In this document: positions 53,077-63,572 of the stretch, one piece after another | Layout: each line of letters begins with the position of its first letter | Position numbering within the stretch: position 1 is the first letter of the stretch | Source of the DNA: Ornithinimicrobium tianjinense | GTDB taxonomy: Bacteria > Actinomycetota > Actinomycetes > Actinomycetales > Dermatophilaceae | Length of the DNA: 64,000 nucleotides | Assembly: GCF_014636495.1 (NCBI RefSeq) | Contig: NZ_BMEM01000001.1 | Location: forward strand, 604,195-668,194 | Reading direction: 5' to 3' | Notes under the pieces: generated by a model | What the model was told of the DNA's origin: nothing | The model's input: only the letters and a program-made list of their open reading frames with translations | Database searches by the model: none | Position numbers and translations under genes: made by a program

Positions 53077-53898
53077 GTGAGTGCGACCATGGCGGCCGTA
53101 GGCCTCGTCCTGCCGATGGCCGAGGAGGGCGAGAGCCACTTCCCGCCCACCCCGGGCGACTTCTGGCAGCCGATGTTCGCCATCCCGGGCACCGACTACT
53201 ACTTCACGCGCCCGATGGCGCTGCTCGCCATCGCGACCGTGACGCTGATGGTCTGGCTCTGGCTGACCACCCGCCAGGCAGCCGTCGTGCCGAGCAAGGG
53301 CCAGTGGCTCACCGAGCAGGTCTACAACTTCGCGCGCAACGGCATCGCCCGCGACATGATCGGCAGCCGCGACTTCATGCGCTTCGTGCCGTTCCTGTTC
53401 GCGATGTTCACGTTCATCCTGCTGAACAACCTCTTCGGCATCATCCCGCCGTTCCAGAACCCGACGATGGCGCGCATCGGTTTCCCCATCGGCCTGACGG
53501 CGATCGTCTACGTCGTCTACCACTGGGTCGGCATCAAGCACAAGGGCGGACTTGGCGCCTACCTCGGCTCGCTGCTGCCCAGCGGGCTGCCGGGCTGGAT
53601 CAAGCCGTTCATCCTCTTCCTCGAGCTGATCACCTTCTTCATCACCCGGCCGCTCACGCTCGCGCTGCGACTCTTCGGCAACATGTTCGCCGGCCACATG
53701 CTCCTCGTCGTCTTCATCGTCGGCGGCTGGTACATGTTCAAGACCTTCGAGCCCGGCCTGATGGCGGTGGCGATCCCCGCCTGGGTCCTCGGCGGCGCGC
53801 TGACCGTGTTCGAGGGGCTGATCCAGTTCCTGCAGGCCTACGTCTTCACGCTGCTCGCGGCCTCCTACATCGGGGGCGCGCTCGCCGACGAGCACTGA
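53077..53898 (+). CDS. atpB: F0F1 ATP synthase subunit a
   Basis: A 273-aa membrane stator subunit forming the proton half-channels. GIIPPFQNPTMARI, the essential Arg in FFITRPLTLALRLFGNMFAGHM, and the C-terminal FLQAYVFTLLAASYIGGAL are conserved. GTG start at 53077 with GGAGGAGAAC upstream. The soluble N-terminus MAEEGESHFPPTPGDFW is typical of actinobacterial subunit a. Confidence 0.96.
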   Translation: MSATMAAVGLVLPMAEEGESHFPPTPGDFWQPMFAIPGTDYYFTRPMALLAIATVTLMVWLWLTTRQAAVVPSKGQWLTEQVYNFARNGIARDMIGSRDFMRFVPFLFAMFTFILLNNLFGIIPPFQNPTMARIGFPIGLTAIVYVVYHWVGIKHKGGLGAYLGSLLPSGLPGWIKPFILFLELITFFITRPLTLALRLFGNMFAGHMLLVVFIVGGWYMFKTFEPGLMAVAIPAWVLGGALTVFEGLIQFLQAYVFTLLAASYIGGALADEH

Positions 53899-54005
53899 GC
53901 ACGGGCGTGTCGAGCACCGACCTCCTGACCGACAACTGAATAACGCAGTACAGCTCCGACGCCCGTCCGGTGGGCGTCGGGACCACACACAGAAAGAGAT
54001 TCGAC

Positions 54006-54221
54006 GTGACTGGTGACATCACCCTCCTCGGCTACGGCCTGTCCACCATCGGCCCGGCCATCGCCGTGGGTCTGATCTTCGCCGCCTACATCAACGGTGT
54101 CGCGCGTCAGCCCGAGGCCCAGGGCAAGCTGCAGCCGATCGCCATCCTCGGCTTCGCGCTGGCGGAGGCCCTGGCCATCTTCGGTCTGGTCCTCTTCTTC
54201 ATCGCGTTCTTCGTCGGCTGA
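54006..54221 (+). CDS. atpE: F0F1 ATP synthase subunit c
   Basis: A 71-aa two-helix hairpin. [10 protein letters not shown] is the polar loop (R-Q-P motif) contacting the rotor stalk, and Glu in [15 protein letters not shown] is the proton carrier. The motif has no Na+-binding signature, so the ring is expected to be H+-driven. GTG start after AAAGAGATTCGAC. The 107-bp gap before it and the 91-bp gap after it contain no gene. Confidence 0.96.
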   Translation: MTGDITLLGYGLSTIGPAIAVGLIFAAYINGVARQPEAQGKLQPIAILGFALAEALAIFGLVLFFIAFFVG

Positions 54222-54312
54222 CGACGAACCTGTCTGTCCCAGACCCGTCCGACAGCCCCACGGCAGCCGCTGCTGCTGAGGCTGGAAGACCCCTACACGT
54301 GAGGAGCCGCTC

Positions 54313-54921
54313 GTGGAGTTGACCACGATCGCGTCGGGCGTCCTGATGGCGTCCGAGGAGGCCGAGCCCATGGGCGCCGGGGAGCACGCCATCCCGATCC
54401 TGCCCTACATGCCGGAGCTCATCTTCGGCCTGATCATGTTCGGCATCTTCTACTGGTTCGTGGCCACCAAGGTGGTCCCGAACCTCGAGAAGGCCTACGC
54501 CGAGCGCACGGCCGCGATCGAGGGCGGCATGCAGGCTGCGGAGCAGGCCCAGGCCGAGGCCGCCGCCGCGAAGAAGCAGTACGAGGACCAGCTCGCCGAC
54601 GCGCGCGCCGAGGCTGCCCGCATCCGCGAGCACGCCAAGGAGCAGGGCGCCCAGATCGTCGCCGAGATGCGCGGTCAGGCCCAGGCCGAGGCTGCCCGGA
54701 TCAGCGAGACCGCGGGCAAGCAGATCGAGGCCGAGCGTCAGCAGGCGATGGTCCAGCTGCGCGGTGAGGTCGGTCAGATCTCGACCGACCTGGCGAGCAA
54801 GATCGTGGGCGAGTCGCTCCACGACGAGGCTCGTCAGCGCGGGATCGTCGACCGGTTCCTGGCCGACCTGGAGGCGGGCTCGATCCAGCCGGAGAAGCTC
54901 GGCACGGGCGAGGGCCGCTGA
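54313..54921 (+). CDS. atpF: F0F1 ATP synthase subunit b
   Basis: A 202-aa peripheral-stalk subunit. One membrane helix (ELIFGLIMFGIFYWFVATKVV, ~residues 36-56) is followed by a long amphipathic Ala/Glu/Gln-rich coiled coil (AYAERTAAIEGGMQAAEQAQ through residue ~165) and a C-terminal segment contacting delta. GTG start. Its stop TGA overlaps the atpH ATG by one base. Confidence 0.95.
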   Translation: MELTTIASGVLMASEEAEPMGAGEHAIPILPYMPELIFGLIMFGIFYWFVATKVVPNLEKAYAERTAAIEGGMQAAEQAQAEAAAAKKQYEDQLADARAEAARIREHAKEQGAQIVAEMRGQAQAEAARISETAGKQIEAERQQAMVQLRGEVGQISTDLASKIVGESLHDEARQRGIVDRFLADLEAGSIQPEKLGTGEGR

Positions 54922-55742
54922 TGGACAGCACGTTCCGTCGCGCCTACCAGGAGGCCGAGGCCGCCCTGGGCGAGGTGCTCGCGCACGAGGGCGGGAGCGT
55001 CGACGCCGCGCGGCTGGCCGACGAGGTCTGGTCCGTCGCGCACGTCGTTGACGCCAACCCGACCCTGCGCCGGAACCTGGCGGACCCCTCCCGGGAGGGT
55101 GCCGACAAGGCCGCGCTGGCCGAGCGCCTGCTCAACGGCAAGGTCGGCGTCGGCGCCGTGCACGTCGTCAAGGCCGTCGTGGCGCAGCGCTGGAAGGAGC
55201 AGGGCGACCTGGTCTCCGCGCTGGAGCGCCTCGGGGTCGAGGCCGTGCTGACCCACGCCCAGCGCAACAACCGCCTCGGTCAGGTCGAGGACGAGCTGTT
55301 CCGGTTCACCCGCATCGTCGAGTCCACGCCGGACCTCCAGGCCGCCCTGAGCGACCGTCGGGCCCGGCCGCAGGCCCGCGCGGCGCTCGTGGACCGGCTG
55401 CTGTCGGTCAAGACCGCACCCGAGACCGTGCGCCTGGCCACCCAGGCCGTCGCCGGCACCCGTGGGCGGCGCTTCGACCGGGCCCTGGCCGCCTACCTCG
55501 AGCAGGCCGCCGCCCGGCAGAACGCCGTCACGGCCACCGTGACCACCGCGGTGCCGCTGTCCGGCGAGCAGCTGGACCGTCTGGTCGGCGTCCTGAGCCG
55601 CCAGTACGGCCGCCAGGTGCACGCCAACGTCGTCATCGACGAGGACGTCGTCGGTGGCATCAAGGTCGAGATCGGCGAAGAGGTCCTGGACGGCACCGTG
55701 AGCACCCGCCTGTCCACGGCCCGCCGTCTGATGACCACCTGA
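54921..55742 (+). CDS. atpH: F0F1 ATP synthase subunit delta
   Basis: A 273-aa stator subunit, longer than the ~177-aa E. coli protein as usual in actinobacteria, where an N-terminal extension resembles part of b. The N-terminus reads FRRAYQEAEAALGEVLAHEG, and the conserved C-terminal part is VTTAVPLSGEQLDRLVGVLS followed by GGIKVEIGEEVLDGTVSTRL. Coupled to atpF (TGATG). Confidence 0.95.
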   Translation: MDSTFRRAYQEAEAALGEVLAHEGGSVDAARLADEVWSVAHVVDANPTLRRNLADPSREGADKAALAERLLNGKVGVGAVHVVKAVVAQRWKEQGDLVSALERLGVEAVLTHAQRNNRLGQVEDELFRFTRIVESTPDLQAALSDRRARPQARAALVDRLLSVKTAPETVRLATQAVAGTRGRRFDRALAAYLEQAAARQNAVTATVTTAVPLSGEQLDRLVGVLSRQYGRQVHANVVIDEDVVGGIKVEIGEEVLDGTVSTRLSTARRLMTT

Positions 55743-55823
55743 GCACTGCCACCGCACACCCCCCCAGCACCACGAGCACGGGCCGGCGACCAGATCACCG
55801 GGCCGACGACGAGGAGAAGAGAC

Positions 55824-57473
55824 ATGACGGAGCTTTCGATCCGTCCGGAAGAGATCCGCGACGCACTGGACCAGTTCGTCCAGTCCTACGAGCCGAGCGC
55901 CGCCTCCCGCGAGGAGGTCGGGCGCGTCGTCGACGCCGGTGACGGCATCGCCCACGTCGAGGGCCTGCCCTCGGTCATGACCAACGAGCTGCTGCAGTTC
56001 CAGGACGGGACCCTCGGCCTGGCGCTGAACCTGGACGTCCACGAGGTCGGTGTCATCGTCCTCGGCGACTTCTCCGGCATCGAGGAGGGCCAGGAGGTCC
56101 GCCGCACGGGCGAGGTCCTCTCGGTCGCCGTCGGTGACGGCTACCTGGGTCGCGTCGTCGACCCGCTGGGCAACCCGATCGACGGTCTCGGCGAGATCGC
56201 CACCGAGGGTCGCCGCGCGCTCGAGCTGCAGGCTCCCGGCGTGATGATGCGCAAGTCGGTGCACGAGCCGCTGCAGACCGGCATCAAGGCCATCGACGCG
56301 ATGATCCCGGTCGGCCGTGGCCAGCGCCAGCTGATCATCGGTGACCGCCAGACCGGCAAGACCACCGTCGCGGTCGACACGATCCTCAACCAGAAGGCCA
56401 ACTGGGAGTCGGGCGACCCGAACAAGCAGGTCCGCTGCATCTACGTCGCCATCGGCCAGAAGGGCTCCACCATCGCCTCGGTGCGTGGCACCCTCGAGGA
56501 GGCCGGTGCGCTGGAGTACACCACGATCGTCGCGGCCCCGGCCTCCGACGCCGCCGGCTTCAAGTACCTCGCCCCCTACACCGGCTCGGCCATCGGCCAG
56601 CACTGGATGTACCAGGGCAAGCACGTCCTCATCGTCTTCGACGACCTGTCCAAGCAGGCCGAGGCCTACCGCGCCGTGTCGCTGCTGCTGCGCCGTCCGC
56701 CGGGCCGCGAGGCCTACCCGGGCGACGTCTTCTACCTGCACTCGCGGCTGCTCGAGCGTTGCGCCAAGCTCTCCGACGAGATGGGCGCCGGCTCGATGAC
56801 CGGTCTGCCGATCATCGAGACCAAGGCGGGTGACGTCTCGGCCTACATCCCGACCAACGTCATCTCGATCACCGACGGTCAGATCTACCTGCAGTCCGAC
56901 CTGTTCAACTCCAACGTCCGTCCGGCGATCGACGTGGGTGTCTCGGTCTCCCGCGTCGGTGGTTCCGCGCAGATCAAGGCCATGAAGTCGGTCTCCGGCC
57001 GCCTCAAGGTCGACCTCGCGCAGTTCCGCGAGATGGAGGCCTTCGCCATGTTCGCCTCCGACCTCGACGCGGCCTCCAAGGCCCAGCTCGAGCGCGGCGC
57101 CCGCATGGTCGAGCTGCTCAAGCAGCCCCAGTCGGCCCCCGTTCCGGTCGAGGAGCAGGTCGCGGTCATCTGGGCCGGCACCAACGGTCACATCGACTCC
57201 GTGCCGGTCTCCGACGTCCGCCGCTTCGAGGCGGAGTGGCTGGACTACCTGCGCCGCGAGCAGGCGGGCCTGCTCGCCGGCATCCGCGAGACCGGCAAGC
57301 TCGGCGACGACACCGAGGCGACCCTGGTCGAGGCGATGGCTGCCTTCAAGCAGGAGTTCTCCGTGGACGACAGCCACGAGGTCCACGCCGGCAGCAACGA
57401 GGACGACGACAACATCGAGGCCCTGGACGCCGACGAGATCGACCAGGAGCAGATCACGGTCCAGCGCCACTGA
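55824..57473 (+). CDS. atpA: F0F1 ATP synthase subunit alpha
   Basis: A 549-aa non-catalytic nucleotide-binding subunit. Walker [12 protein letters not shown] near residue 173, [44 protein letters not shown] and the arginine-finger region [13 protein letters not shown]. An acidic C-terminal tail ([18 protein letters not shown]) extends beyond the E. coli protein, as in mycobacterial and related alpha subunits where the extension suppresses ATP hydrolysis. GAGGAGAAGAG precedes the ATG. Confidence 0.97.
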   Translation: MTELSIRPEEIRDALDQFVQSYEPSAASREEVGRVVDAGDGIAHVEGLPSVMTNELLQFQDGTLGLALNLDVHEVGVIVLGDFSGIEEGQEVRRTGEVLSVAVGDGYLGRVVDPLGNPIDGLGEIATEGRRALELQAPGVMMRKSVHEPLQTGIKAIDAMIPVGRGQRQLIIGDRQTGKTTVAVDTILNQKANWESGDPNKQVRCIYVAIGQKGSTIASVRGTLEEAGALEYTTIVAAPASDAAGFKYLAPYTGSAIGQHWMYQGKHVLIVFDDLSKQAEAYRAVSLLLRRPPGREAYPGDVFYLHSRLLERCAKLSDEMGAGSMTGLPIIETKAGDVSAYIPTNVISITDGQIYLQSDLFNSNVRPAIDVGVSVSRVGGSAQIKAMKSVSGRLKVDLAQFREMEAFAMFASDLDAASKAQLERGARMVELLKQPQSAPVPVEEQVAVIWAGTNGHIDSVPVSDVRRFEAEWLDYLRREQAGLLAGIRETGKLGDDTEATLVEAMAAFKQEFSVDDSHEVHAGSNEDDDNIEALDADEIDQEQITVQRH

Positions 57474-57480
57474 GCGCGTT

Positions 57481-57533
57481 CTCCTGCGGGTATGCCGTGC
57501 GCGCCCCGCGCGCGCACGGCATACCCGCAGGAG
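57481..57533 (+). other. Very strong intercistronic hairpin between atpA and atpG
   Basis: Left arm 57481-57503 and right arm 57511-57533 are perfectly complementary over 23 bp with a 7-nt loop (CCCCGCG). The arms contain GGGTATGCCGTGCGCG and its complement. Because atpG, atpD and no obvious promoter follow, it is more likely an mRNA-processing or attenuating element than a full terminator. Confidence 0.8.
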
Positions 57534-57593
57534 AGCACCGGACCTGACCTGACCTGAACCGTCCAGACCGAGCAGAAACGAAAGAGGCGAGAT

Positions 57594-58490
57594 ATGGGAG
57601 CGCAGCAGCGGGAGTACCGCAAGCGCAGCCGGTCCGTCCAGTCGACGAAGAAGATCACGCGCGCGATGGAGCTCATCGCGGCCTCCCGGGTCGTCAAGGC
57701 GCGTCAGCGCGTCGAGGAGACCACGCCGTACGCACGGGCGATCACCCGCGCCGTGTCGGCCGTCGCCAGCTACTCCGACGCGGACCACCCGCTGACCACC
57801 GAGCGTCCCGACGCGACCCGGGCCGGCGTGCTCGTCGTCACGTCCGACCGCGGTCTGGCCGGCGCCTACTCCGCGAGCGTGCTCAAGCGTGCGGAGCAGC
57901 TGCGGGAGACCCTGCAGGCCGAGGGCAAGGAGATGGTGCCCTTCCTGGCCGGGCGCAAGGCGGAGGGGTACTTCCGCTTCCGCGGCCGCGAGTACGCCAA
58001 GGCGTGGACCGGCTTCTCCGACCGGCCGGACTTCGAGTCCGCCAAGGAGATCGCCGAGACCCTCCTCGCCGAGTTCCTCAAGGGCTCGCAGGAGGGCGGC
58101 GTGGACGAGATCCACATCGTCTACACCCGCTTCGTGAGCATGGTCACGCAGGAGGTGCAGGTCGTCCGGATGCTGCCCCTCGAGGTCGTCGAGGCCGCCG
58201 AGGTGACCACCGAGGACATCTTCCCGCTCTACGAGTTCGAGCCGAGCCCGGCCGAGGCGCTCGACGCGCTCCTGCCGCGCTACATCGTCTCCCGGGTCTG
58301 GAACGCGCTGCTGCAGTCGGCCGCCTCCGAGCTGGCCGCCCGTCAGCGCGCGATGAAGTCGGCGACGGACAACGCCGAGGAGCTCATCAAGACCTACACC
58401 CGGCTGGCGAACCAGGCCCGCCAGGCCGAGATCACCCAAGAGATCAGCGAAATCGTGGGCGGCGCCAGCGCCCTCGCGGACGCCAAGTGA
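57594..58490 (+). CDS. atpG: F0F1 ATP synthase subunit gamma
   Basis: A 298-aa rotor shaft subunit. N-terminal helix [32 protein letters not shown], middle [18 protein letters not shown], and C-terminal helix [21 protein letters not shown]...[19 protein letters not shown] are all conserved. The start ATG at 57594 has GAAAGAGGCGAG upstream and follows the 23-bp hairpin by 60 nt. Confidence 0.96.
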   Translation: MGAQQREYRKRSRSVQSTKKITRAMELIAASRVVKARQRVEETTPYARAITRAVSAVASYSDADHPLTTERPDATRAGVLVVTSDRGLAGAYSASVLKRAEQLRETLQAEGKEMVPFLAGRKAEGYFRFRGREYAKAWTGFSDRPDFESAKEIAETLLAEFLKGSQEGGVDEIHIVYTRFVSMVTQEVQVVRMLPLEVVEAAEVTTEDIFPLYEFEPSPAEALDALLPRYIVSRVWNALLQSAASELAARQRAMKSATDNAEELIKTYTRLANQARQAEITQEISEIVGGASALADAK

Positions 58491-59966
<1,476 letters not shown>

Positions 59967-59979
59967 TCGCCTGATCCCA

Positions 59980-60032
59980 GGTATGCCGTGGGGCCGGTGA
60001 GTCGACAGACTCGCCGGCCCTTCGGCATACCC
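59980..60032 (+). terminator. Terminator after atpD
   Basis: GGTATGCCG...GGGCCGG-T-GAGTC pairs with GACTC-G-CCGGCCC...CGGCATACC around loop GACA, with a 2-nt internal loop (TG/TT). A stem of more than 20 pairs closes the main atp unit before the inserted genes. Confidence 0.8.
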
Positions 60033-60118
60033 GGACCGCGGTCCGCGCTCCTCGCGCCTCAAGGTCAGGACCGTCCCGGGACCCCCGTGTCCTACGCACT
60101 GTCGGAGACAATGGGCAG

Positions 60119-61348
60119 GTGATCACCGCTGACACCGCCGCCGTCGCGGCCGCGCTGCGCGCCCTCCCCGACAACCCCCGCATCGTCGCCTCCGGCAACC
60201 ACAGCATCCCCTGGGAGCTGGTGCGGCTGCTGGACGAGCACGTGGAGAGCTTCGTCCTCAACACGCTCAACGGACCGCCGGGGCTGCCGGAGCGGGAGGG
60301 CGTGGTCGTGGAGACCAGCTTCGTCGGCGCGGGGCAGCGTCGGCACCCCGGGCTGCGCTACGTGCCGTCGCGGCTCTCGCTGGTGCCCGTGCTCTTCCGG
60401 CGCTCGCTGCCGGTCGACGCGGTGCTGCTGCACTGCTCGCCGCCGCGCGACGGCGTGGTCTCCCTCGGCATCGAGGTCAACGTGCTGCCGGCCGCGATCG
60501 AGGCGTGCCGGGAGCGGGGCGGCCTCGTGGTGGCGCAGGTCAACGAGCGGATGCCCTTCACCTACGGCGACGCCCTCGTGCCGGTGGAGCACATCGACGT
60601 GGGGCTGGAGGTGTCGATCCCGCTGCCCACGCCACCGGCGGCGGCGCCGCTGGGCGAGGACGCCCGGGTCATCGGTGAGCGGGTGGCCGCGATGGTGCCG
60701 GACGGGGCGACCCTGCAGATGGGGATCGGCGCGGTCCCCGACGCGGTGCTCGCTGCCCTGACCGGGCACCGGGGGCTGCGGCTGTGGACCGAGATGTTCT
60801 CCGACGGGGTGCTGGCGCTGGACGCTGCCGGGGCGCTCGACGACGACCACCCGCTGACGACGTCCTTCCTCTTCGGGACCCAGCGCCTCTACGACTGGCT
60901 GGACGGCAACCGGCGGGTCCACCTGCTGCGCACCGAGCGCACCAACGACCCGGCGCTCATCGCCCGGCAGCGGTTCATGACCTCGATCAACACCGCGCTG
61001 GAGGTCGACCTCTTCGGCCAGGCCAACGCCTCGCGGATCGACGCGCGGATCCACAGCGGCTTCGGCGGGCAGACCGACTTCATCGTCGGTGCGCTGCACG
61101 CCCAGGGCGGGCAGTCGATCATGGCGCTGCGCTCCTGGCACCCCAAGGCGGACGTGTCGACGATCGTGCCGCTGGTGGACGAGCCCGTCACCTCCTTCCA
61201 GGCCTCGGCGATCGTCACCGAGCAGGGCACCGCCCCGCTGTTCGGCTGCTCCGAGAAAGAGCAGGCCGCCCACCTCATCGAGCGGGCCGCCCACCCGCGC
61301 GTGCGCGCCGAGCTGTGGGAGGAGGCCCACCACCTGGGTCTGGCGTGA
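60119..61348 (+). CDS. Acetyl-CoA hydrolase/CoA-transferase family protein (Cat1/4-hydroxybutyrate CoA-transferase like)
   Basis: A 409-aa family I-type CoA-transferase/hydrolase. Markers are the N-terminal PRIVASGNHSIPWELVRLL, LLHCSPPRDGVVSLGIEVN, NERMPFTYGDALVPVEHID, GATLQMGIGAVPDAVLAAL, LWTEMFSDGVLALDAAGAL (catalytic Glu region) and IHSGFGGQTDFIVGA. It would transfer CoA between acetyl-CoA and a short-chain acid, or hydrolyse acetyl-CoA. GACAAT 6 nt before the GTG may be a leaderless -10. It lies between atpD and uraA, where atpC is expected. Confidence 0.9.
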   Translation: MITADTAAVAAALRALPDNPRIVASGNHSIPWELVRLLDEHVESFVLNTLNGPPGLPEREGVVVETSFVGAGQRRHPGLRYVPSRLSLVPVLFRRSLPVDAVLLHCSPPRDGVVSLGIEVNVLPAAIEACRERGGLVVAQVNERMPFTYGDALVPVEHIDVGLEVSIPLPTPPAAAPLGEDARVIGERVAAMVPDGATLQMGIGAVPDAVLAALTGHRGLRLWTEMFSDGVLALDAAGALDDDHPLTTSFLFGTQRLYDWLDGNRRVHLLRTERTNDPALIARQRFMTSINTALEVDLFGQANASRIDARIHSGFGGQTDFIVGALHAQGGQSIMALRSWHPKADVSTIVPLVDEPVTSFQASAIVTEQGTAPLFGCSEKEQAAHLIERAAHPRVRAELWEEAHHLGLA

Positions 61349-61438
61349 TCACCCGCCGCGCCGGGGCCCGCGGAAGGTAGGCTCGCGCGCGGTCGCGCAC
61401 CCGGGCGACCGACGGCATACCAGAGGAAAGAGGACAGC

Positions 61439-62788
61439 GTGAGCCTGTGGAGCGTGCACGGCGACGGCTATCGGATCGAGCCGGGCCAGGTGGTGGCGCC
61501 GCACGAGCGCCTTGCGTGGGTCCCGACGATCGGGATCGGGATGCAGCACGTCGTGGCGATGTTCGGCGCGACCTTCCTGGTGCCGCTGATCACCGGCTTC
61601 CCGCCGAGCACGACGCTGCTCTTCAGCGGCCTGGGCACGATGATCTTCCTGCTCGTGACCGGCAACCGGGTGCCGTCCTACCTCGGCAGCTCCTTCGCCT
61701 TCCTCGCCCCGATCGCCGCGGCGCAGGGCCAGCACGGGCCTGCCGGCGCGCTGGGCGGCGTCGTCATGGCCGGCGTCGCGCTCTTCCTCGTCGGCGCGAT
61801 CGTCCAGGCCGTCGGCCACGGCTGGGTCGGTCGGCTCATGCCGCCGATGGTGACCGGCGCGATCGTCGCGCTCATCGGCCTCAACCTCGCGCCCGCCGCC
61901 TGGAACAACGTCAAGCAGGCGCCGGTCACGGCGTTCGCCACGCTCGTCGCGATCGTGCTGGCGACCGTGCTCTTCCGCGGTCTGCTGGGGCGCCTGTCCA
62001 TCCTGCTCGGGGTGCTCGTCGGGTATGCCGTGGCCGCCGCCCGCGGCGAGGTGGACTACGCGGCCATCGGCGAGGCCGCCTGGGTCGGCGCGCCCGAGCT
62101 CATGCTGCCGCAGTTCCACTGGTCGGTCGTGGGGCTGTTCCTGCCGGTCGTGCTCGTCCTGGTCGCGGAGAACATCGGCCACGTGAAGTCGGTCGCGCAG
62201 ATGACGGGCAGCTCGGCGGACGCGCTCGACCACATGATCGGCCGCACGCTCATGTCCGACGGCCTGGCCACGACGCTCGCCGGCTCGGGCGGGGGATCGG
62301 GCACCACGACATACGCGGAGAACATCGGGGTGATGGCGGCGACCAAGGTCTACTCCACGGCCGCGTACTGGGTCGCCGGGCTCACGGCGGTCGGGCTGGC
62401 GTTCCTGCCGAAGTTCGGGGCCGCGATCCAGACCGTGCCGGTCGGCGTGCTCGGCGGGGCCGCCACCGTGCTCTACGGCATGATCGGCGTGCTCGGCTTC
62501 CGGATCTGGGTGGAGCACCGGGTCGACTTCGGCAACCCGATCAACCTGACGACCGGGGCCGTCGCGCTGGTGGTCGGCATCGCCAACTACACCTGGACGG
62601 TCGGCGCGCTGTCCTTCGAGGGCATCGCGCTGGGCACCGCCGCGGCCCTCGTGCTCTACCACGGCATGCACGCCGTCAACCGGCTCACCGGGGCGGTCGC
62701 GAGCGAGGGTCACCTCGAGATGGGCGGCCCGACCAACGCCCAGCCGGAGATCGCGGACCCGTCCTGGGACGACCCGCGCGACAGGTAG
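61439..62788 (+). CDS. Uracil/xanthine permease (nucleobase:cation symporter-2 family)
   Basis: A 449-aa transporter with about 14 helices. Signatures: GIGMQHVVAMFGATFLVPL, LVTGNRVPSYLGSSFAFLAP, the substrate-site Glu in LVLVAENIGHVKSVAQMTG and the GGGSGTTTYAENIGVMAATKVYS block. These favour a uracil-type (UraA) substrate, but the family also moves xanthine. A likely -10 (TAGGCT at 61379) lies ~55 nt upstream and GAGGAAAGAGGA precedes the GTG. It separates atpD from atpC together with the CoA enzyme gene. Confidence 0.93.
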   Translation: MSLWSVHGDGYRIEPGQVVAPHERLAWVPTIGIGMQHVVAMFGATFLVPLITGFPPSTTLLFSGLGTMIFLLVTGNRVPSYLGSSFAFLAPIAAAQGQHGPAGALGGVVMAGVALFLVGAIVQAVGHGWVGRLMPPMVTGAIVALIGLNLAPAAWNNVKQAPVTAFATLVAIVLATVLFRGLLGRLSILLGVLVGYAVAAARGEVDYAAIGEAAWVGAPELMLPQFHWSVVGLFLPVVLVLVAENIGHVKSVAQMTGSSADALDHMIGRTLMSDGLATTLAGSGGGSGTTTYAENIGVMAATKVYSTAAYWVAGLTAVGLAFLPKFGAAIQTVPVGVLGGAATVLYGMIGVLGFRIWVEHRVDFGNPINLTTGAVALVVGIANYTWTVGALSFEGIALGTAAALVLYHGMHAVNRLTGAVASEGHLEMGGPTNAQPEIADPSWDDPRDR

Positions 62789-62791
62789 ACT
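62786..62791 (+). promoter_or_regulatory. -10 box of an atpC promoter, overlapping the permease stop codon
   Basis: TAGACT includes the TAG stop of the permease gene and lies 40 nt before the atpC GTG, so atpC probably has its own transcript with a short leader ending in GAGAGGACC. Confidence 0.5.
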
Positions 62792-62830
62792 GGACCGAAG
62801 CCGTCGACACGTCGTTGAGAGGACCCCTTC

Positions 62831-63115
62831 GTGAGTGCACTTCAGGTCGAGCTCGTCGCCGCCGACCGCAAGGTCTGGCAGGGCGAGGCGTCCTCCGTCA
62901 GCGCCCGCAGCATCGACGGTGACCTGGGCATCCTGCCGGGCCACACCCCGCTCCTGGGCGTGCTCGTCACGGGTGACGTCCGCATCGTCACCGCGTCGGG
63001 CACGCAGACCGTCACCATCGACGGCGGCTTCCTGTCGGTGGACCATGACCGCGTCGTGATCGTCGCCGACAACGTCGACGCCGCCGGTCTCACGACCCCC
63101 GCCGAGACCCACTAG
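62831..63115 (+). CDS. atpC: F0F1 ATP synthase subunit epsilon, displaced from the atp operon
   Basis: A 94-aa short epsilon, consisting of the beta-sandwich domain only: LQVELVAADRKVWQGEASSVSARSIDGDLGILPGHTPLLGVLVTGDV. The C-terminal two-helix inhibitory domain of E. coli epsilon is missing (ends at PAETH), as in some actinobacteria. GTG start at 62831 with GAGAGGACC upstream. It lies 2.86 kb after atpD, behind a CoA enzyme and a permease gene, and 8 bp before the DUF2550 gene that normally follows atpC. Confidence 0.95.
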   Translation: MSALQVELVAADRKVWQGEASSVSARSIDGDLGILPGHTPLLGVLVTGDVRIVTASGTQTVTIDGGFLSVDHDRVVIVADNVDAAGLTTPAETH

Positions 63116-63123
63116 GCCCTCCT

Positions 63124-63549
63124 GTGCCGGACAGCCTCATCCTGGTGATCCTGGCGGCCTGCGCCGCGCTGGTGATCGTCGGGCTGGGGCTGTTCGCGTT
63201 CCGGACGTTCGGCGAGCAGGGGGCCATCGTGCCCCCGATGCGGGCCGCCTACCGCATGCCCGGCCAGGCCTGGCGCCGCGGCACGCTGCGCTTCACCGGA
63301 GACCGTCTGACCCTCAAGGGGCCGGGCGGTCTTTCCGCGGGGCCCTGGATCCGCGGCAACCTCGACCTCGGCGTCGCCTCTGGGGTGGGCGAGGACGACG
63401 GTCGGGCCATCGGCCGCCAGGGGCTCATCGCCGTGCCGGTGAGCTACGGCACGTCGGCCTTCGAGCTCGCGCTCGACGAGCAGCACTACACCGCGCTGCG
63501 CGCCTGGGTCGAGGCCGTGCCCCCGGGCTGGAACACCTACGTCGCCTGA
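63124..63549 (+). CDS. DUF2550 membrane-anchored protein
   Basis: A 141-aa protein with one N-terminal helix (LILVILAACAALVIVGLGLFAF) and a soluble domain resembling DUF2550: PGQAWRRGTLRFTGDRLTL, SYGTSAFELALDEQHYTALRAWVEAVPPG. The gene follows atpC in most actinobacteria, as here (8-bp gap), and its function is unknown. GTG start. Confidence 0.88.
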   Translation: MPDSLILVILAACAALVIVGLGLFAFRTFGEQGAIVPPMRAAYRMPGQAWRRGTLRFTGDRLTLKGPGGLSAGPWIRGNLDLGVASGVGEDDGRAIGRQGLIAVPVSYGTSAFELALDEQHYTALRAWVEAVPPGWNTYVA

Positions 63550-63572
63550 CCGCCCCGCGCCCCGCCCTGCTC

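Noticed and set aside
59980-62830. Mobile element inserted between atpD and atpC
   Set aside because: No transposase, integrase, terminal repeats or target duplication are visible; the two inserted genes have ordinary composition, so rearrangement is as likely.
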